Positions 22,101-33,201 of a stretch of 64,000 bases of DNA are shown here, one piece after another. The stretch covers positions 123,165,001-123,229,000 of the forward strand of contig JAZBRS010000029.1 of assembly GCA_037176725.1 (NCBI GenBank). Reading direction: 5' to 3'. Position numbers and translations under genes: made by a program. Every line of letters begins with the position of its first letter. The first letter of the stretch is position 1. The notes beneath the pieces were generated by a model. The model made no database searches and was not told the origin of the DNA. It saw only the letters and a list, made by a program, of their open reading frames with translations. This stretch comes from Posidonia oceanica (lineage: Eukaryota; Streptophyta; Magnoliopsida; Alismatales; Posidoniaceae).

Positions 22101-23313
22101 ACAACTTCCAAAAGGTATTCTGAATGCTATAAACAGAATGAATTTGAGCCCTTTTGGAGAAGAGGATAAACAAGTTTGGTCTTTGGATTCTCAAGGCAGG
22201 TTCACTGTAAATTCTGCTTGGGAGCAAATAAGAGTGAAAAAGGCAGCAACACAGTGGGGGAAAGGAATTTGGGACCAATTATTACCAACGAAAATATCCT
22301 TCTTCATATGGAAGGTAATGTGGAATCGTCTACCCACAGATGACAGGATTTCCTCCATGGGATTCATGCTACCTTCAAAATGCAGCTGCTGTAAAATTCA
22401 ACACCACATGGAAAATATGAAACATCTCCTATTTGAAGGGGAATGGGCAAGAGATTGTTGGGAATGGTTCGTGTCTGCTTTCCAGCTGGGAACGGTGAGG
22501 TCTCGCAGCTGGGACCAATGGGTGAAGTTCATATTTCAAAAGAGGAGTAAAGAATCGTTTGGGCAGAAACTGCAAAGATTCATGTGCACTGGTATGTTAT
22601 GGGAGATATGGAAAGAAAGATGTGGTATTAGATATGGGAATAGGAAGGGAATTCTGTATAACATCTCTTGGTGAACCATGGCTTGGCTGAAAGAGTGCAG
22701 CAACCTACTGAATGATCTCAAATGTAAAAATGAGAAGGAAGTGCAGATTCTGAGGAGGCTTCATATCCTCTATGTGGAGGTCCGGCAGGTGTCAATTGTG
22801 AAGGTCATTTGGGTTAAACCAACACCAGGTTTGATTAAATTGAACGTAGATGGGGCAGCCAAGGGAAACCTAGGTTTAGCTGGAGGAGGGGGAGTGATCA
22901 GAGACCACAAAGGTGAGTTCATAATTGGATTTTCAAATTACTATGGGCACACTTCTAACATGGTAGCTGAGTTCAATGCAATAAGGGATGGTCTATCCCT
23001 TTGCTGTGATTTCTTGATTGATGTAAGCTCAGTGATTATTGAATCGGACTCGAAAACGTTGGTGGATATGCTGAAGAATGGTCATTGCAAGATGTGGCAA
23101 GTGCAAACGCAATGGAACCAGGTGCTAGGCAAAGTAAAGCAGTCGCATGTTATCCAGCACCAATACAGGGAGGTGAACTCTGTGGCAAATTGTTTGGCCA
23201 ATGAAGGCATTCGGAGGAAGAATTTCAGATCTACCAGAGTCGAGATGAGCTGCCTATTCTTGCCAGAGGTGCTCTGGTTTTGGAGAAGGCGGAGCTACCC
23301 TACTTGCGAGTAA
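19190..23313 (+). pseudogene. LINE-1 ORF2: endonuclease, reverse transcriptase, RNase H
   Basis: Starts at the ATG at 19190 (MINSLIWNYRGVGN), typical of plant L1 ORF2. The apurinic-type endonuclease spans about residues 1-225 (LLEPML, VGGDFNAV, YSDHTPMLI). RT follows, with STPGPDGF, FRPVSLCN, NIDMEKAYDRLNWDFL, GLRQGD and the catalytic FADD at 21238-21249. The C-terminal zinc region is at about 22190-22480 (KISFFIWKVMWNRLPT) and RNase H at about 22830-23240 (LNVDGAAKGN, MVAEFNAIRDGL, IIESDSKTLV). One frameshift, consistent with loss of a single base in a GDP codon near 21110, and one in-frame TGA at 22672-22674 are the visible lesions. It would nick the target and copy LINE RNA at the chromosome. 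Confidence 0.9.
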
Positions 23314-23630
23314 AAGGCGGTTGATCAGGGAAGGAAGCGGGAGAGGTGATCGCTATTGATGTTCAAATGGTTTCCGGGTAACTGTTGGGAACAGGGGAAG
23401 GGAGAAGAAGGAGTGGCTTGGTGGGGAATAGTGGTTTGCTAGTGGATTGGGCTTTTGGGGCCCATTAAGCCGGTTAGGGGGGGTAATGTGGAGAGGGTGG
23501 TGATTGGTTGTGGGCTGGGCTCACCATTTCTTGCTATTAGGCCTCCTCTTTTGTATTACATCTTTTATGAATATATGTGAGGGGTCGCCTGGGGCTCGAT
23601 AACTTCTAGGTATAAAAAACAAAAAAAAAA
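23314..23630 (+). other. LINE-1 3' UTR and A-rich tail
   Basis: Noncoding stretch after the RNase H stop, ending in TATAAAAAACAAAAAAAAAA. The tail end marks the 3' boundary; A2 tail sequence resumes at 23631. Confidence 0.8.
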
Positions 23631-25342
23631 TTACCGGACCTATCGCCGAGCAGTTAGGGCTGCCAGCCTGGGTAGAGGATGATGCGGGATGTGATGCAAA
23701 GAGAAAACGGGGATCCATTGTGGTGGGTGTGTAATGGTCTCAGAGTAGGCATGCGATGTAGCGTCACGGAGTGACAAACGATGGACATGCCGATCATCAC
23801 GGACCTTCCCAACGCGGTGGGCAGCCAAAACTTTGAGAAGCGCAGAGCCTCTGAGCGAGGGTCAAGCAAAAAGTGCTCGTCCTTGACTCCGATTTTCGAA
23901 AACAGGGAGAAGGGGAGGTAGTTTATTATGCATATTATGTTTTTGGTGGCTTTGGATTAAAAGCAGCTATTTGGTGAGAGGATGCTTCTGCACTTCCTGA
24001 CTCAGGAGATCTCGATCCTAAAGCAACGCCATGTTGAGTTGTGGTTGGTGGCTCTCATTCTCACTCTTAGTTCGGGATGAGGCCTCAATTTTGCAGAGTA
24101 TAGCTTTTGGCTGCATGTAGGTAGCAGAAGCGTTGGATGTAGCTTCATAGCCTCCATCTTAATTCCTCAGGGACCGACTACCACTTTTGACGCTCTCGGG
24201 TTGATTTTTCTTTTTCCCCTCTTGAGTGACTGGAGTTGTATCTAGCCTGCTAGGGTGGTAGAGTTGTTGTCTGCACAAGGGATTGGAGCGTGCTGCTTCG
24301 CTCGGAGGGTGGGGCTAGGTCCTCCAAATAATGTTTCCCATGCAGTTGGCAATGTTGTGCTCGGAGTTGAAAGTTTATGGGGCCTCGATGCTCGTCCGAG
24401 TCACTCCTCTCATGAGCATCTTCTTTCTTTGACTTCTGTTTTCATTTTTCTTTAGTGCCCAGCATGCATATCTTGTTATCATATTTTTTGCTCACATGAT
24501 CTCTATTCTTTTGGATATGCATGCCTTCGCCCTCTTGGGGTAGCAGTCCCGGATGAGGCGTTAAGAGTTTGGCTGGTCAGCGTGCACTCTCAACCTCTAC
24601 TGTATGTATAGGCAACCTCTGGCTATGCTCTACTCTGCTTTGGTCCTCTCCTTGTCTAGTGGACTCTCTTGACTGGATAGATCTCGCTTTTGGAGTTATG
24701 AGCTCAGCGAGATGCTCTATTCGGCTCTACGTCTCACACTGTGGCCACATGCAATGAGATGGTGCAGCTCGGGTGAGTTCTGCCTGAGGTGGTCGATGCT
24801 TGACATCCTCTCGGCGCTGCTTGTTGTCCAATGTTGGGTTTTTTATTATGCAAATTTTTATGTGATTTTGTGGGTTTTGCACAGGTTTTTGGATTTTTGT
24901 CGATTTTGTGATCTTTATGGTTTTTGCTTTAGGAAAACATAAAGGAGGAAACCAGCAGAAGGGAAAAACATGTTTTTTGTTGTTTTGAATTTTTTTTTTA
25001 ATGGATTTTGTCTTTTGCAGGAGATGATGTGTACATGCAGGGGGTGATACGTACATGCCGGGAGTGCTATGCATGTGGAGAGTGATATGTATGGGCAGGA
25101 AGAAAAGTGTATGTTAGAAGTTATATGTATGTGCAGGATGATAAGTTAACGGACCTATCGCCGAGCAGTTAGGGCTGCCAGCCCGGATGCAAATGAAAAA
25201 AAGAAATGCATGTTTTTAGGTTTTAATGGCTTTTATATTTTTTATGGGTTTTCCAATAGGTGAGAAAACACAAAACAAAACCAAAAGAAAACAATGCAGG
25301 AAAGAAAAGGAAAGGGTAATAGGGACTTACCTGTCAGCAACC
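23631..25342 (-). other. A2 noncoding tail, part adjoining gag
   Basis: Aligns with 2380-4066 of C1 and 56240-57990 of A1. It has the conserved block at 23715-23830 (GTCACGGAGTGACAAACGAT and CCTTCCCAACGCGGTGGGC words), a T-rich section and another TTAACGGACC/GCAGTTAGGGCTGCCAGCC motif at 25138-25180. No coding sequence was found. Confidence 0.65.
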
Positions 25343-25881
25343 TCAGGATGGAGGTGTTGGGTCCGCTCTTACGTTGCCGGCGCTGTCGGCAGGGTCTGCT
25401 ATCGGTAGTGCAGGAAGCACTAGGGCTGTTGAAGCTGCTGATGGCAGTGCAAGGAGCACTGGAGCTGGTAGGGTTGGAGGAGATGCTGACTTGGATGGTG
25501 CTGTGATCGGGTTTGCTGTCGATGCTACCGCTGCGCTTCCGAGCTGTAGATATCCCATTTTCATAGAGGACAAGAACTTCTGAGGCACCCAGATCACATA
25601 ACTAAGGCTTTAATAACACATTTTCTGGAGTTTTCATGACTTGCTGAAAACAATACTTGATTCTACTTAGCTCAAGGACGTTAGCTGTGGCAAAGCTGAC
25701 TCGCCCAAACTAGTGGCGAGTTTGAGTACCTTGAGCACATTTTTCCACTCAAATCCGTGGCAGATTTAAGTTAAAAAAGATGTTTTTATGATTTCATGAG
25801 ATATCTGAAGTTTTACGGGCTTTTAATCGAGTTTTCTATTTCAAACTTAAAAACAGGGTTAAAAATGCAAAAGACCTTGCT

Positions 25882-25992
25882 AGTTGCCAGCTGGGGAGAC
25901 AACTAAGTCAGTTGCCAGCTGGAGAGGCAACTAAGTCAGTTGCCATTTGGGGAGGCAACTAAGTTAGACGCCACTCTAGGCAGCGACTAACT
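25882..25992. repeat. Phased hairpin array in B-type LTR
   Basis: Three units AGTTGCC, ~9-nt loop, GGCAACT (one arm GACAACT), followed by TAAGTCA/TAAGTTA, repeat every ~28-29 bp; a fourth unit uses GACGCC/AGCGAC-type arms. Geometry matches the arrays in the A-type LTR. Confidence 0.75.
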
Positions 25993-26035
25993 GTCGAGGG
26001 CTCCGTCAACCGTCTCCTGCAGTTGTTTTTGACGG

Positions 26036-26205
26036 TTGTGTCCCACGATCCCCTCAACAGCTAGGCGCCAACCTAAACGACTACTAACGGTCGTGGAACT
26101 GCAATGGTTATTTCCCATGATCCCCTCAACTGCTAGACGCCAACAAAGACGGCGACTAACCTCTAGACGCCAACCTAACCAGCGACTAACGATCGTGGCT
26201 CCCGT
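26036..26205. repeat. Repeated CGATCCCCTCAAC/GGCGCCAACC module in B-type LTR
   Basis: Two long units (about 26040-26100 and 26110-26165) share CCCAYGATCCCCTCAAC, TAGRCGCCAAC and a CGACTACTAACG/GGCGACTAAC end; a third partial unit follows to 26205. They lie upstream of the TATA box, where promoter elements would be expected. Confidence 0.6.
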
Positions 26206-26341
26206 CAACCGAATTTCTACGATTTTCCACACGTTTGCTTGGGCGATTGCTAGCCTAAGTCGCCTACCCATGCGGCGACTGGCCATAACTGCCAATTTTT
26301 CTAGAAATTTCTATGTGTTAACCACCCACACCCGTTGGAGT

Positions 26342-26350
26342 CTATAAATA
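26342..26350 (+). promoter_or_regulatory. TATA box of B-type LTR
   Basis: CTATAAATA followed 50-80 bp later by AGAGAGAGCCCC leader-like sequence; position and context suit a plant LTR promoter. It places the start site near 26375. Confidence 0.65.
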
Positions 26351-29331
26351 GACCCCATGGGTCAGTGTTTGAACCCCCGATCATTTCTAGAGAGAGCCCC
26401 TAGGCCAACTTGGTGAAAACCCTATGTTGGGAGAGAGCTCAAGAGAGAAAATCCTCTTTAGGTTTTAGGATCTTAAGCTTCCACCTTCAGAGAGGTAGAG
26501 TTTCCAATCCAAAAACCCTAGTTTCCACCCCCCTATCCAGAGAAAAATCCTAGATCCCAGAGATCACTACACCCAACTACGATCCCAGAGATCCTGAGCT
26601 AAGCCGGAGCTCCAACCGTGCCTCCACTTCTACTCCACTGCATACAGCACGAGGGTGAAGGGAGTATCTTCCAATCTTTTTATTTCACATTGCATTCCTT
26701 AGCATAGGACCCATAGCATAGGCATGCGAGGAACAACCCCCGGTTAGTATTAGATTCGTTTGTTAATATTGTTCTTCGTTTGTTTTTTATTATCATTTAT
26801 TACACCTGAACTAATCTAGATCTATTTTCATTTGTTTTGAAGGAAAGGAAAATGCTTACGTAACACGAGGAAGCCGCTGGACGACATCCTGCCGTCGATC
26901 TAGTGGTCCGAGGACCCGCATCTTCATAATCTCCTCCAGGTGTCTTGTCTACCCAAAAGCGTGTGGCGATCACACAAAGTTGTCGACGTAGTGGAAGCAC
27001 CGACATCTTCTTAAGCAGCCCCCAAATCCACATCTACACGAGCATCCCTCGGGCAAGCTAGGAAAAGTAAGGAGAGGAGATTGCACCGATAGGATCAGAA
27101 GGATCCACCGGGGCGGAGCTAGACTCAGAGAGGACAGGGGTGAGGGAGAAGACCCCCAAGGTTCCGACATATTCGAAGCCTGCAGGCTCAGAAGAGGAAG
27201 GGTTGGCTACACTAGGGTGTGTGAGTGCTGGTGCAGGTGTGTGTACAGGTGTGGTCTCTTGCGTGTCAATGCTGAAGACCTTTCGATCGATCAGGTGCTG
27301 AACGGTGTCCCGTAAAGTGGGGCAGTTATCCATCGAGTGCCCCGTGGCCCGATGGAAACTACAGAACTGATCCGTGTTATGCCACCTCGGAGGAGGGTTC
27401 GGTGACAGACGAACAGCCAGGAGTATTTGAAGTGACTCAACCTGGGGGAAGATGACACTCAGTGGTTCGACCGAAGGGGTGTAATCAAACTCGGCATGAT
27501 GAGGTCATCTTTGTTCCGGTTGGAGTCCTTGCCGAGCTAGTGCGACGTGATGGACAGTGGCAGTGTGTGCAGTGTGTGTAAGACTATGTGCATAATCTAG
27601 CAGAGTAGAGTCTAGCTGACTCTCAGCATAGGCAGCCTCAGAGGGAGAATCGACGTACGCGGCAGTGTGCCGCTTGGGGTAGCCAAGAGCGGAGTCGTTG
27701 TTGTTGTTGTTACTGTGCCGATTGTTGCTGCTGGAGGGGTTGTTGGCTTGCCTAGCCAATGCAGAAAGTGCAAGGAAATGTCCACTTCGTAGTGAGCTAT
27801 CCACGCGAGCGCCAGCTCTAATTAACGATGCGTAACTAATGACTGGTTGGATGGACAGCAGGGCTCTAGTCGCTAGCTGCGCCCCTTTGATGATCATCTC
27901 GAAAGATTCCTCGTCGAAGGGTCTATCTCTGACCTGGACAGCTATGGAACATCAACGACCGACATACTCCCCGAATGGCTCTTAGAGCCCTTGCCGGATG
28001 GCGATAAGATCCTCTCATTTGGGGATCAAGTCGAGGTTGAAGGAATACTGCTCAAGGAAAGCCTAGGAAATATCATTCCAAGTCTGAACTACGGCCATGT
28101 CAAGAGAAGTGAACCACTTGAGCGCGAGGCCAGTCAAACTCTTCTAAAACAGGTGGATCAGGAGTCTGTTATCAGCCTGAAGCTGAGCAAGGTCTCCGCA
28201 GTATGTCCTCAGATGTGAGATGTGGCAGCCTCTACCGTTGTACTTTTCGAATTCCGGGATATGGAATTTCGAAGGGAGTGTGGCCTCTAGAAAGTAGCAG
28301 AGGTCCCGGAATTGGTAGGACTGGCGGTCCGTGCCTTCCACTTGACGAAGTGCTCTTTCTAGATCACCCATCCTAGCAAGGAGGGTGTTGGAAACTACTG
28401 CTGGTGATGATTGTGCAGCTAAGGCAGGGGCAGCGTATGCTGTATGGGTCGCACGAAAGTGCTCCTCCGAATCCACCATCACGCCACCTGGTGTCAAGGC
28501 GTGAGGGCCAGCATACCCGTGCGATTGTGAAAAGTGTTGTGGGATGCATGCGGGGGTCAGAAACTGATGCAAATGGGGTGAGTAGATAGTATGCGGTGCA
28601 GTGTAAGGTGCAGTGCGTGGGAGCAGCAGCTGTTGCACCGGCATGGCCTCGAGCAATGGACTCTGGGGATGATGTGCTTCTGCCAATCCAAGAGATTGGC
28701 CACCAAATGATGGGGTAGAATGCAGTGGATAGTGCTGTGTAGGTGCTGGAGGCAGATAAAGTGCCCGCATCGCCAGAGTTGTGAGGAGCTAGAGTGATGG
28801 TAAGGGCGGAAATGTAGTGTGGTGAGCCTGCAGAGCTATGGTGGGCTGCACCGGAACCTCAGGGGTCAAAAAGGAAGAGGGGACTGTAGTCGGGTCGAGT
28901 GCAAAAGCCATGTCTCGCAACCTCTCCGCCTTAGCCAACAGGCGTCGTGCTTGCAAGGCAAGGGACTCGTCGATCGACAGGCCAGGACGCAAAGGGGTGC
29001 CTGCCAAAGGGGGCACGGAAATAGAGGAGTCAACAGGGGGAGACCCTATGACAGAAACAGCCGTAGATGACTAGATTCCCGAGATGGGAAAGCCCTGGGA
29101 TGAAACAGATGGTGATGCTCCTGGAGCCTGAGTGGCGGTCACCGTGGTTGTTTCGGTGACAAGCTCCAGGTCGACTATGGTCAGCCCTTGTTCTAGATAA
29201 AGGGGTTGGGAGGTCTCTTGCACCAGAATAGGTGAAGAGACGACAGATGTCAAAGCAAGGGAAGGAAAGACTGAAGTTGGTATCTCCTCTGACGCCAAAG
29301 AGGAAGAAGGCTCGCCAATATGCTGGGCCAT

Positions 29332-30476
29332 AACGGACTGCAAGCGAGTGCGAATGGGTCTGCGGCTGGAAGCAGAGACACGAGACCTAAGATGAGCTAT
29401 TGTCGGAGGCGACAGATAGCTCAAAGACAGAGAGGAGGGACGCTCGAGGTCCTGGCAGAGGATCTCGCACCTACCTGTGGGAGACAGCAAAGGCGTTAAA
29501 GGATGGATGCAAAACAAGTTATTAGGGTGGCATGAATGGCACACATGCAGATGAATGCCCTATTATGCACTCTCACACTATGCATGTCCTGAGTAGATGA
29601 CCTACTCGGACTCACTCATGGGTATGGGTTTATTGACAGACTCTAGGTCAGAAAAAGTTGGCACCCGTCTAAATCCTGGCCAGAGCTCAGGCAGTAACGG
29701 GGTGGTGCATTGGGAGCCTCAACCCAGCCAAAGTATGGATTGTACCCTCTACTAACACCGACATGACCCCAGACAAGGGGGGACAGATTGACCTACTTGC
29801 GCCATGCCAAAGCAGTGGAACAAGAAACCGGGATTGTCCTTCTCAGACTAAGTGGGTGGACTCAAGGATGAGAAGATGCATGCTTTCTAAAATGATCAAT
29901 CATGCAAAGATACTGTTAAGTGTTTTACTTGCGTTTTATTTAGCCAAAGGGGAAAATTGCAAGTTCTGGCTCTAGTTGTGCTTAAATTTTAATGTTTGGC
30001 TTTATTTGTTGCTTTTAAATTAAGCCAAAAGGGGAGCAAGCATGTTTCTAATATCCTAGGCATGGCAAAAGCATGAAGGGGAAAGAAACATGGAGTCATG
30101 GCATGCAAGCAATCATACAACAAGGCAAAAAGCATGCGCATGGCATGTGCAGGTGTTGTGGACATAATGGTGAAAGGAAAGCATTCATCATATTAAAAGG
30201 CATGTATACATGGCATGTGCATGTGTAGTGTCATAGCAATTATGTAAAACAAAGCATTTACCACTCAAAAGGCATGTATTGTTGCGCCAAGCAAGTATTT
30301 AGGCATGTGTAGTGCAAGAAATGAAGCATGATAAGCAAATGTAGCATTAAGCATGAAATAAAGCAGGTAAACTAAGCAGGCAAGCAAGCAAGCAGGCAAG
30401 GCATGGAAAGGCATAAGGCAAGCAAAATGCGAAATCCAAGCAAGCGAGAAAACCAATAACGAAAGTCGGAGTCTAG
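29332..30476 (-). other. A2 leader
   Basis: No coding sequence. Contains a block with GGTCAGAAAAAGTTGGCACC (29646) that is shared with C1 (6837) and A1 (60826), CATGC-rich sequence and GCAAGCAAGCAAGCAGGCAA runs near 30380 just before the PBS. Confidence 0.65.
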
Positions 30477-30496
30477 AATCCCTAGCGGAGTCGCCA
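30477..30496 (-). other. Primer-binding site, copy A2
   Basis: Minus strand from 30496: TGGCGACTCCGCTAGGGATT, two nucleotides from the LTR end at 30499; complementary to tRNA-Arg with one mismatch relative to copy A1. Confidence 0.75.
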
Positions 30497-30498
30497 GC

Positions 30499-32819
30499 TA
30501 TCGTGACCGGGTGTCACCGGAGCGACGCTGTGTGCGCTGCCAAAGCTCGCGCGTGCCAATCGACGAGGGGTCGCGAATAGTTGATCAATCCGAGGAAGGA
30601 AACTCTACTCGAAAACATCAAAAAAGCGAAGAAGAACAAAGGATAAGGTAAAATCGGAGTCACCACCTAGTCTATTAAATCGGAAGACGAGGAAAACCGA
30701 GGAAAGCATAAAAAACATGCGAATGCGTGCTATGTTATGCAAAAATAAGTGACTCGTGCCTAGGATAAGGACATAATGGTTATTACGGGCCAAAAGAAAG
30801 GGTAAGGACTCCTGTTACGCGCGGGGAAGGCGTTAGACACCCCAACACACCTGGAATCGGTCTTTCTAGGTTTCTCGCTCACATATGCAAGAATGTCCGC
30901 AGATGCTTGCCTTTACTGTACACCCATAGGCGATAATGCTATGCATGCCTATTGCATGCTTTACTTGCTTAAATATCATTTGAAAACATGTTGTATTTAG
31001 TGAAAAAATGCTAAGCATGGATGATTAAGGCTAGAATGCTATGATGTAATGATAAACATGCTAAAGAAACAGAATTAGAGCAAAGCAAATTAAGCAAGTG
31101 ACAAACAAAGGCGGAAAACATGGTGTCTATCCACTGTCTGGATGGTGGACTGAGTCACCGATCAGTTGGGTGACAGTGCAGGGCATCGTTGTGAGCGGCG
31201 GCGGCTGCAGTCGCCTGTAAGAAAGGTGACCAGACCTGCAACACACTGCCTTAGACAACCAACTTCATCACTGGCAAGAAGGCACATTAAATGATGCAAA
31301 CATGAAACTAAATACATGGCAATACAGTGGGCATAACCAAGATTAAAATCATGCAAACAAGTTATAAAATGGGTACATGGATTACAAGATACAGCGGCCG
31401 GAAGATCGGCCGGTGAACTATTAAAGAATGCAGTTCAGTCGCCAGTTGGAGTGGCGGCTCAACTGGCAGTCCAGAGGCCAACTTCCACAGCTAAATCTGG
31501 CATCCATGGTGATGCGAACTAACAACTAAATGCATGACTATAAAGACCAATCATTCATGAACGCAAGCAAACAAAAATCATGTAAAATGGTGATCTGAGT
31601 TGACCGGAGCGACGGCTCAAAGATCGACCGGCGAACTGCAGAGGTGTAGGTTAGTCACCAATCGAATCAAGGCCTAACCTGGCAGACCCCCGACACCAAA
31701 GAAGAAGGCAAGAAACGGCATTAAAGCGACTGTAAAATGCAAATAAATGGCCAGGAAGCATGCACGGAACATTACGAAGATAAGGGGAAGCTTTTTTACC
31801 TGCAGGGGCGCGTGGTTCGGCCCCCAGACCTAGCTTGCTGGAGCACGCCGGCGTGGAGGTCCCTACGGCGTTGAAGGAGTCGGCGATCGCTCGAAGTGAT
31901 TGGGTTGTGTTCGAGGCTGTCCAGCAGAGGTGTATGCATGATTTGGTGCCATTTGGCGCTGCAGTATAGCCTCTGGCACTTGTCGACCGGCAGCGGCAAG
32001 GAGGAACGGCTGCAGAGGTCGTGCGGTAGAAGCGGTGGCTCAGGGCTGTCTGTGGTGGTTTGGGAGTGTAGCACGGGATGTTAGGAGTGTGTGTGTATGT
32101 TTTGTGGGGTGTGTTGGTTGCTGTGGGATGGACGGAAGTGTCGCCAATGATGGGTTCCAGCGGAACCGCAGCAAGGCACGAGCGGTGATCTGAGAGGCTA
32201 AGGCAAGGTGGAGGATGTTTGGGTGAATCCTGTAGGAGTGGGCAATGCTTCTGGATCGCCTCCGCACGCTCTGGTTCAAGCGGCAAGGGAGGGAGAAGGA
32301 TTGAAATGTCGCCATCCCGAGGAAAGGTGTGGGGAGAAGTGGTTTTGTTCTACCGACCTCTAGCAAGAAGGACGGTGGCAGGGCGAGGCGTGCACGGGAA
32401 TGGGCTGGCAGGGCATGGCCTAGCGGGTGTCAGAGGCACAGGCGAGATCTGGTGAGGGATGGCGTGCACGATAGTGGCCGTCGGCATGGGTGCAGGTCGC
32501 AGGGGTTGCTGTTCGCGCGAGAGAAGGATTTGCAGGTGAGTCGCCTCTCTGCATGGCGACAACCTTAGTCGCCGCTGTGAGGGGCGACGGGCCTTAGTCG
32601 CCACTGTGATAGGCGACCAAGCCTCCTAACTCTTTAGGGTCTGTTAAATGGTCTTAGGCTTGGGTAGGTTAATGGTGTGGACGTCTTGGGTAAGTTGGAG
32701 GGTTTTAGGTGAGTTTTGGGGTTGGTTTAGGGTTTAGGATGGAAAGTGGCGTCTGCCGCTTCCGAACTCGTTCCTCCAAGTGAGATCCGCCGGCTAGGCA
32801 TCAAAATGGTGCATCAATA
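30499..32819 (-). repeat. A2 5' LTR (A-type)
   Basis: Minus-strand ends are TATTGATGCACCATTTTGAT (from 32819) and GGTCACGATA (30499); the terminal CA has mutated. It includes the conserved R-like block (CTCCTGTTACGCGC, GGCGTTAGACACCCC, 30800-30845), a PBS-like word GGAGTCACCA (30656-30665), the hairpin array 32536-32612 and a short telomere-like stretch (32700-32740). The right flank GGACT at 32820 belongs to a decayed Tat polyprotein element. Confidence 0.8.
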
Positions 32820-33201
32820 GGACTATTCAACTAGAGATTACTATAGGCCCTCTTACCAGCATTACCAGTGTTGTTGTATTGGAGTAGGATTTGGCCGAGC
32901 CATTAATTTTAGGGAGATCCTGGTTAGCAGAAATCTGTGCCGTTGCTTCCCCAACACACCAGCTCATCAAGTTTAAATACCAAGGGGAGGTAGTTGCAGT
33001 CCAAGCTGATCACGAGACAGATTTAACAATGGTCTGGATGTCCTATCTCACTGAATTTGGTATGGGAGGACCACCACCAGATTCAAACAGTGCATGCCCG
33101 GTGGGCAGTTGGATTGACAACTGGGATGATGGGGTTCCATGTTTCCAGGGGTTCCAAGATCTCTCAAGCAATAAGGCCACCCTGGGATATGCTCAGATAT
33201 A
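32820..33201 (+). pseudogene. Gag-end/protease-linker fragment of Tat element
   Basis: Reading through stops gives RDYYRPSYQHYQ, then LILGRSWLAEICAVASPTHQ and an acidic SWIDNWDDG segment. LGRSWL..SPTHQ resembles the strand that follows protease in Tat elements, and a second such stretch (LILGHQWIEEIKAITSPRHQ) occurs at 33940, so part of the region may be duplicated or rearranged. Confidence 0.5.

Larger units (their letters stand above)
16557..23630 (+). mobile_element. 5'-truncated L1-type LINE (LINE-1) with hAT insertion
   Basis: Plus-strand order: C-terminal part of ORF1 (interrupted by a hAT element), ORF2 with endonuclease, RT, C-terminal zinc region and RNase H, a short 3' UTR and an A-rich tail (23613-23630). 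It begins in the middle of an open ORF1 frame at 16557, so the 5' end with the DUF4283 and CCHC parts is missing, as expected for 5' truncation during target-primed reverse transcription. ORF2 has only two clear lesions, so the copy is fairly young. Flanks are copies of the A2 tail motif (16529-16556 and 23631-23658, about 24 of 28 identical); whether this is a long target duplication or two pre-existing motif copies is unresolved. Confidence 0.85.
25545..27038 (+). mobile_element. B-type solo LTR with target duplication CGAGC
   Basis: Ends are TGTAGATATCCC and CCACATCTACA, giving inverted termini TGTAGAT/ATCTACA. CGAGC flanks both sides (25540-25544, 27039-27043), and the gag frame continues across. 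A TATA box followed by a leader-like CT/GA-rich stretch places transcription on the plus strand, opposite to the host gag. No internal domain or second LTR is present. The first ~200 bp are found again, inverted, at 44976-45181. The family cannot be named from the LTR alone. Confidence 0.9.
25343..29331 (-). pseudogene. gag: Broken Tat-type gag, copy A2, split by a solo LTR
   Basis: The ATG is at 29331 (MAQHIGEPSSSLAS), aligned with the MAQ starts of C1 and A1. In order: Ser/Thr/Pro-rich N-terminus; a segment with YAAPALAAQSSP and MGDLERALRQVEG (28430-28340); capsid-like core with FEKYNGRG, HLRTYCGDLAQL, LTGLALKWFTSLDM; Asn run; knuckle C-x2-H-x4-H-x4-C (CSFHRATGHSMDNC, 27321-27367); and an Ala/Pro-rich end. 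Stops lie near 29071, 28790, 28144, 28100 and 27500. A 1494-bp solo LTR at 25545-27038 splits the C-terminal part. The site that is amber in C1 and A1 reads CAA here, but a TAA follows two codons later. Confidence 0.8.
8715..32819 (-). mobile_element. Gag-only Tat-type element, copy A2, heavily nested
   Basis: Minus-strand order: 5' LTR 30499-32819, PBS 30477-30496, leader, gag 29331-25343, noncoding tail 25342-9952 and the U3-side part of the 3' LTR (8715-9951). It is interrupted by a solo LTR in gag (25545-27038), a LINE (16557-23630) and a solo LTR (11343-16209). Its right flank at 32820 is GGACT; the matching left flank was lost with the recombination at 8714. The interior lacks pol on either strand once insertions are removed. 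Confidence 0.75.
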
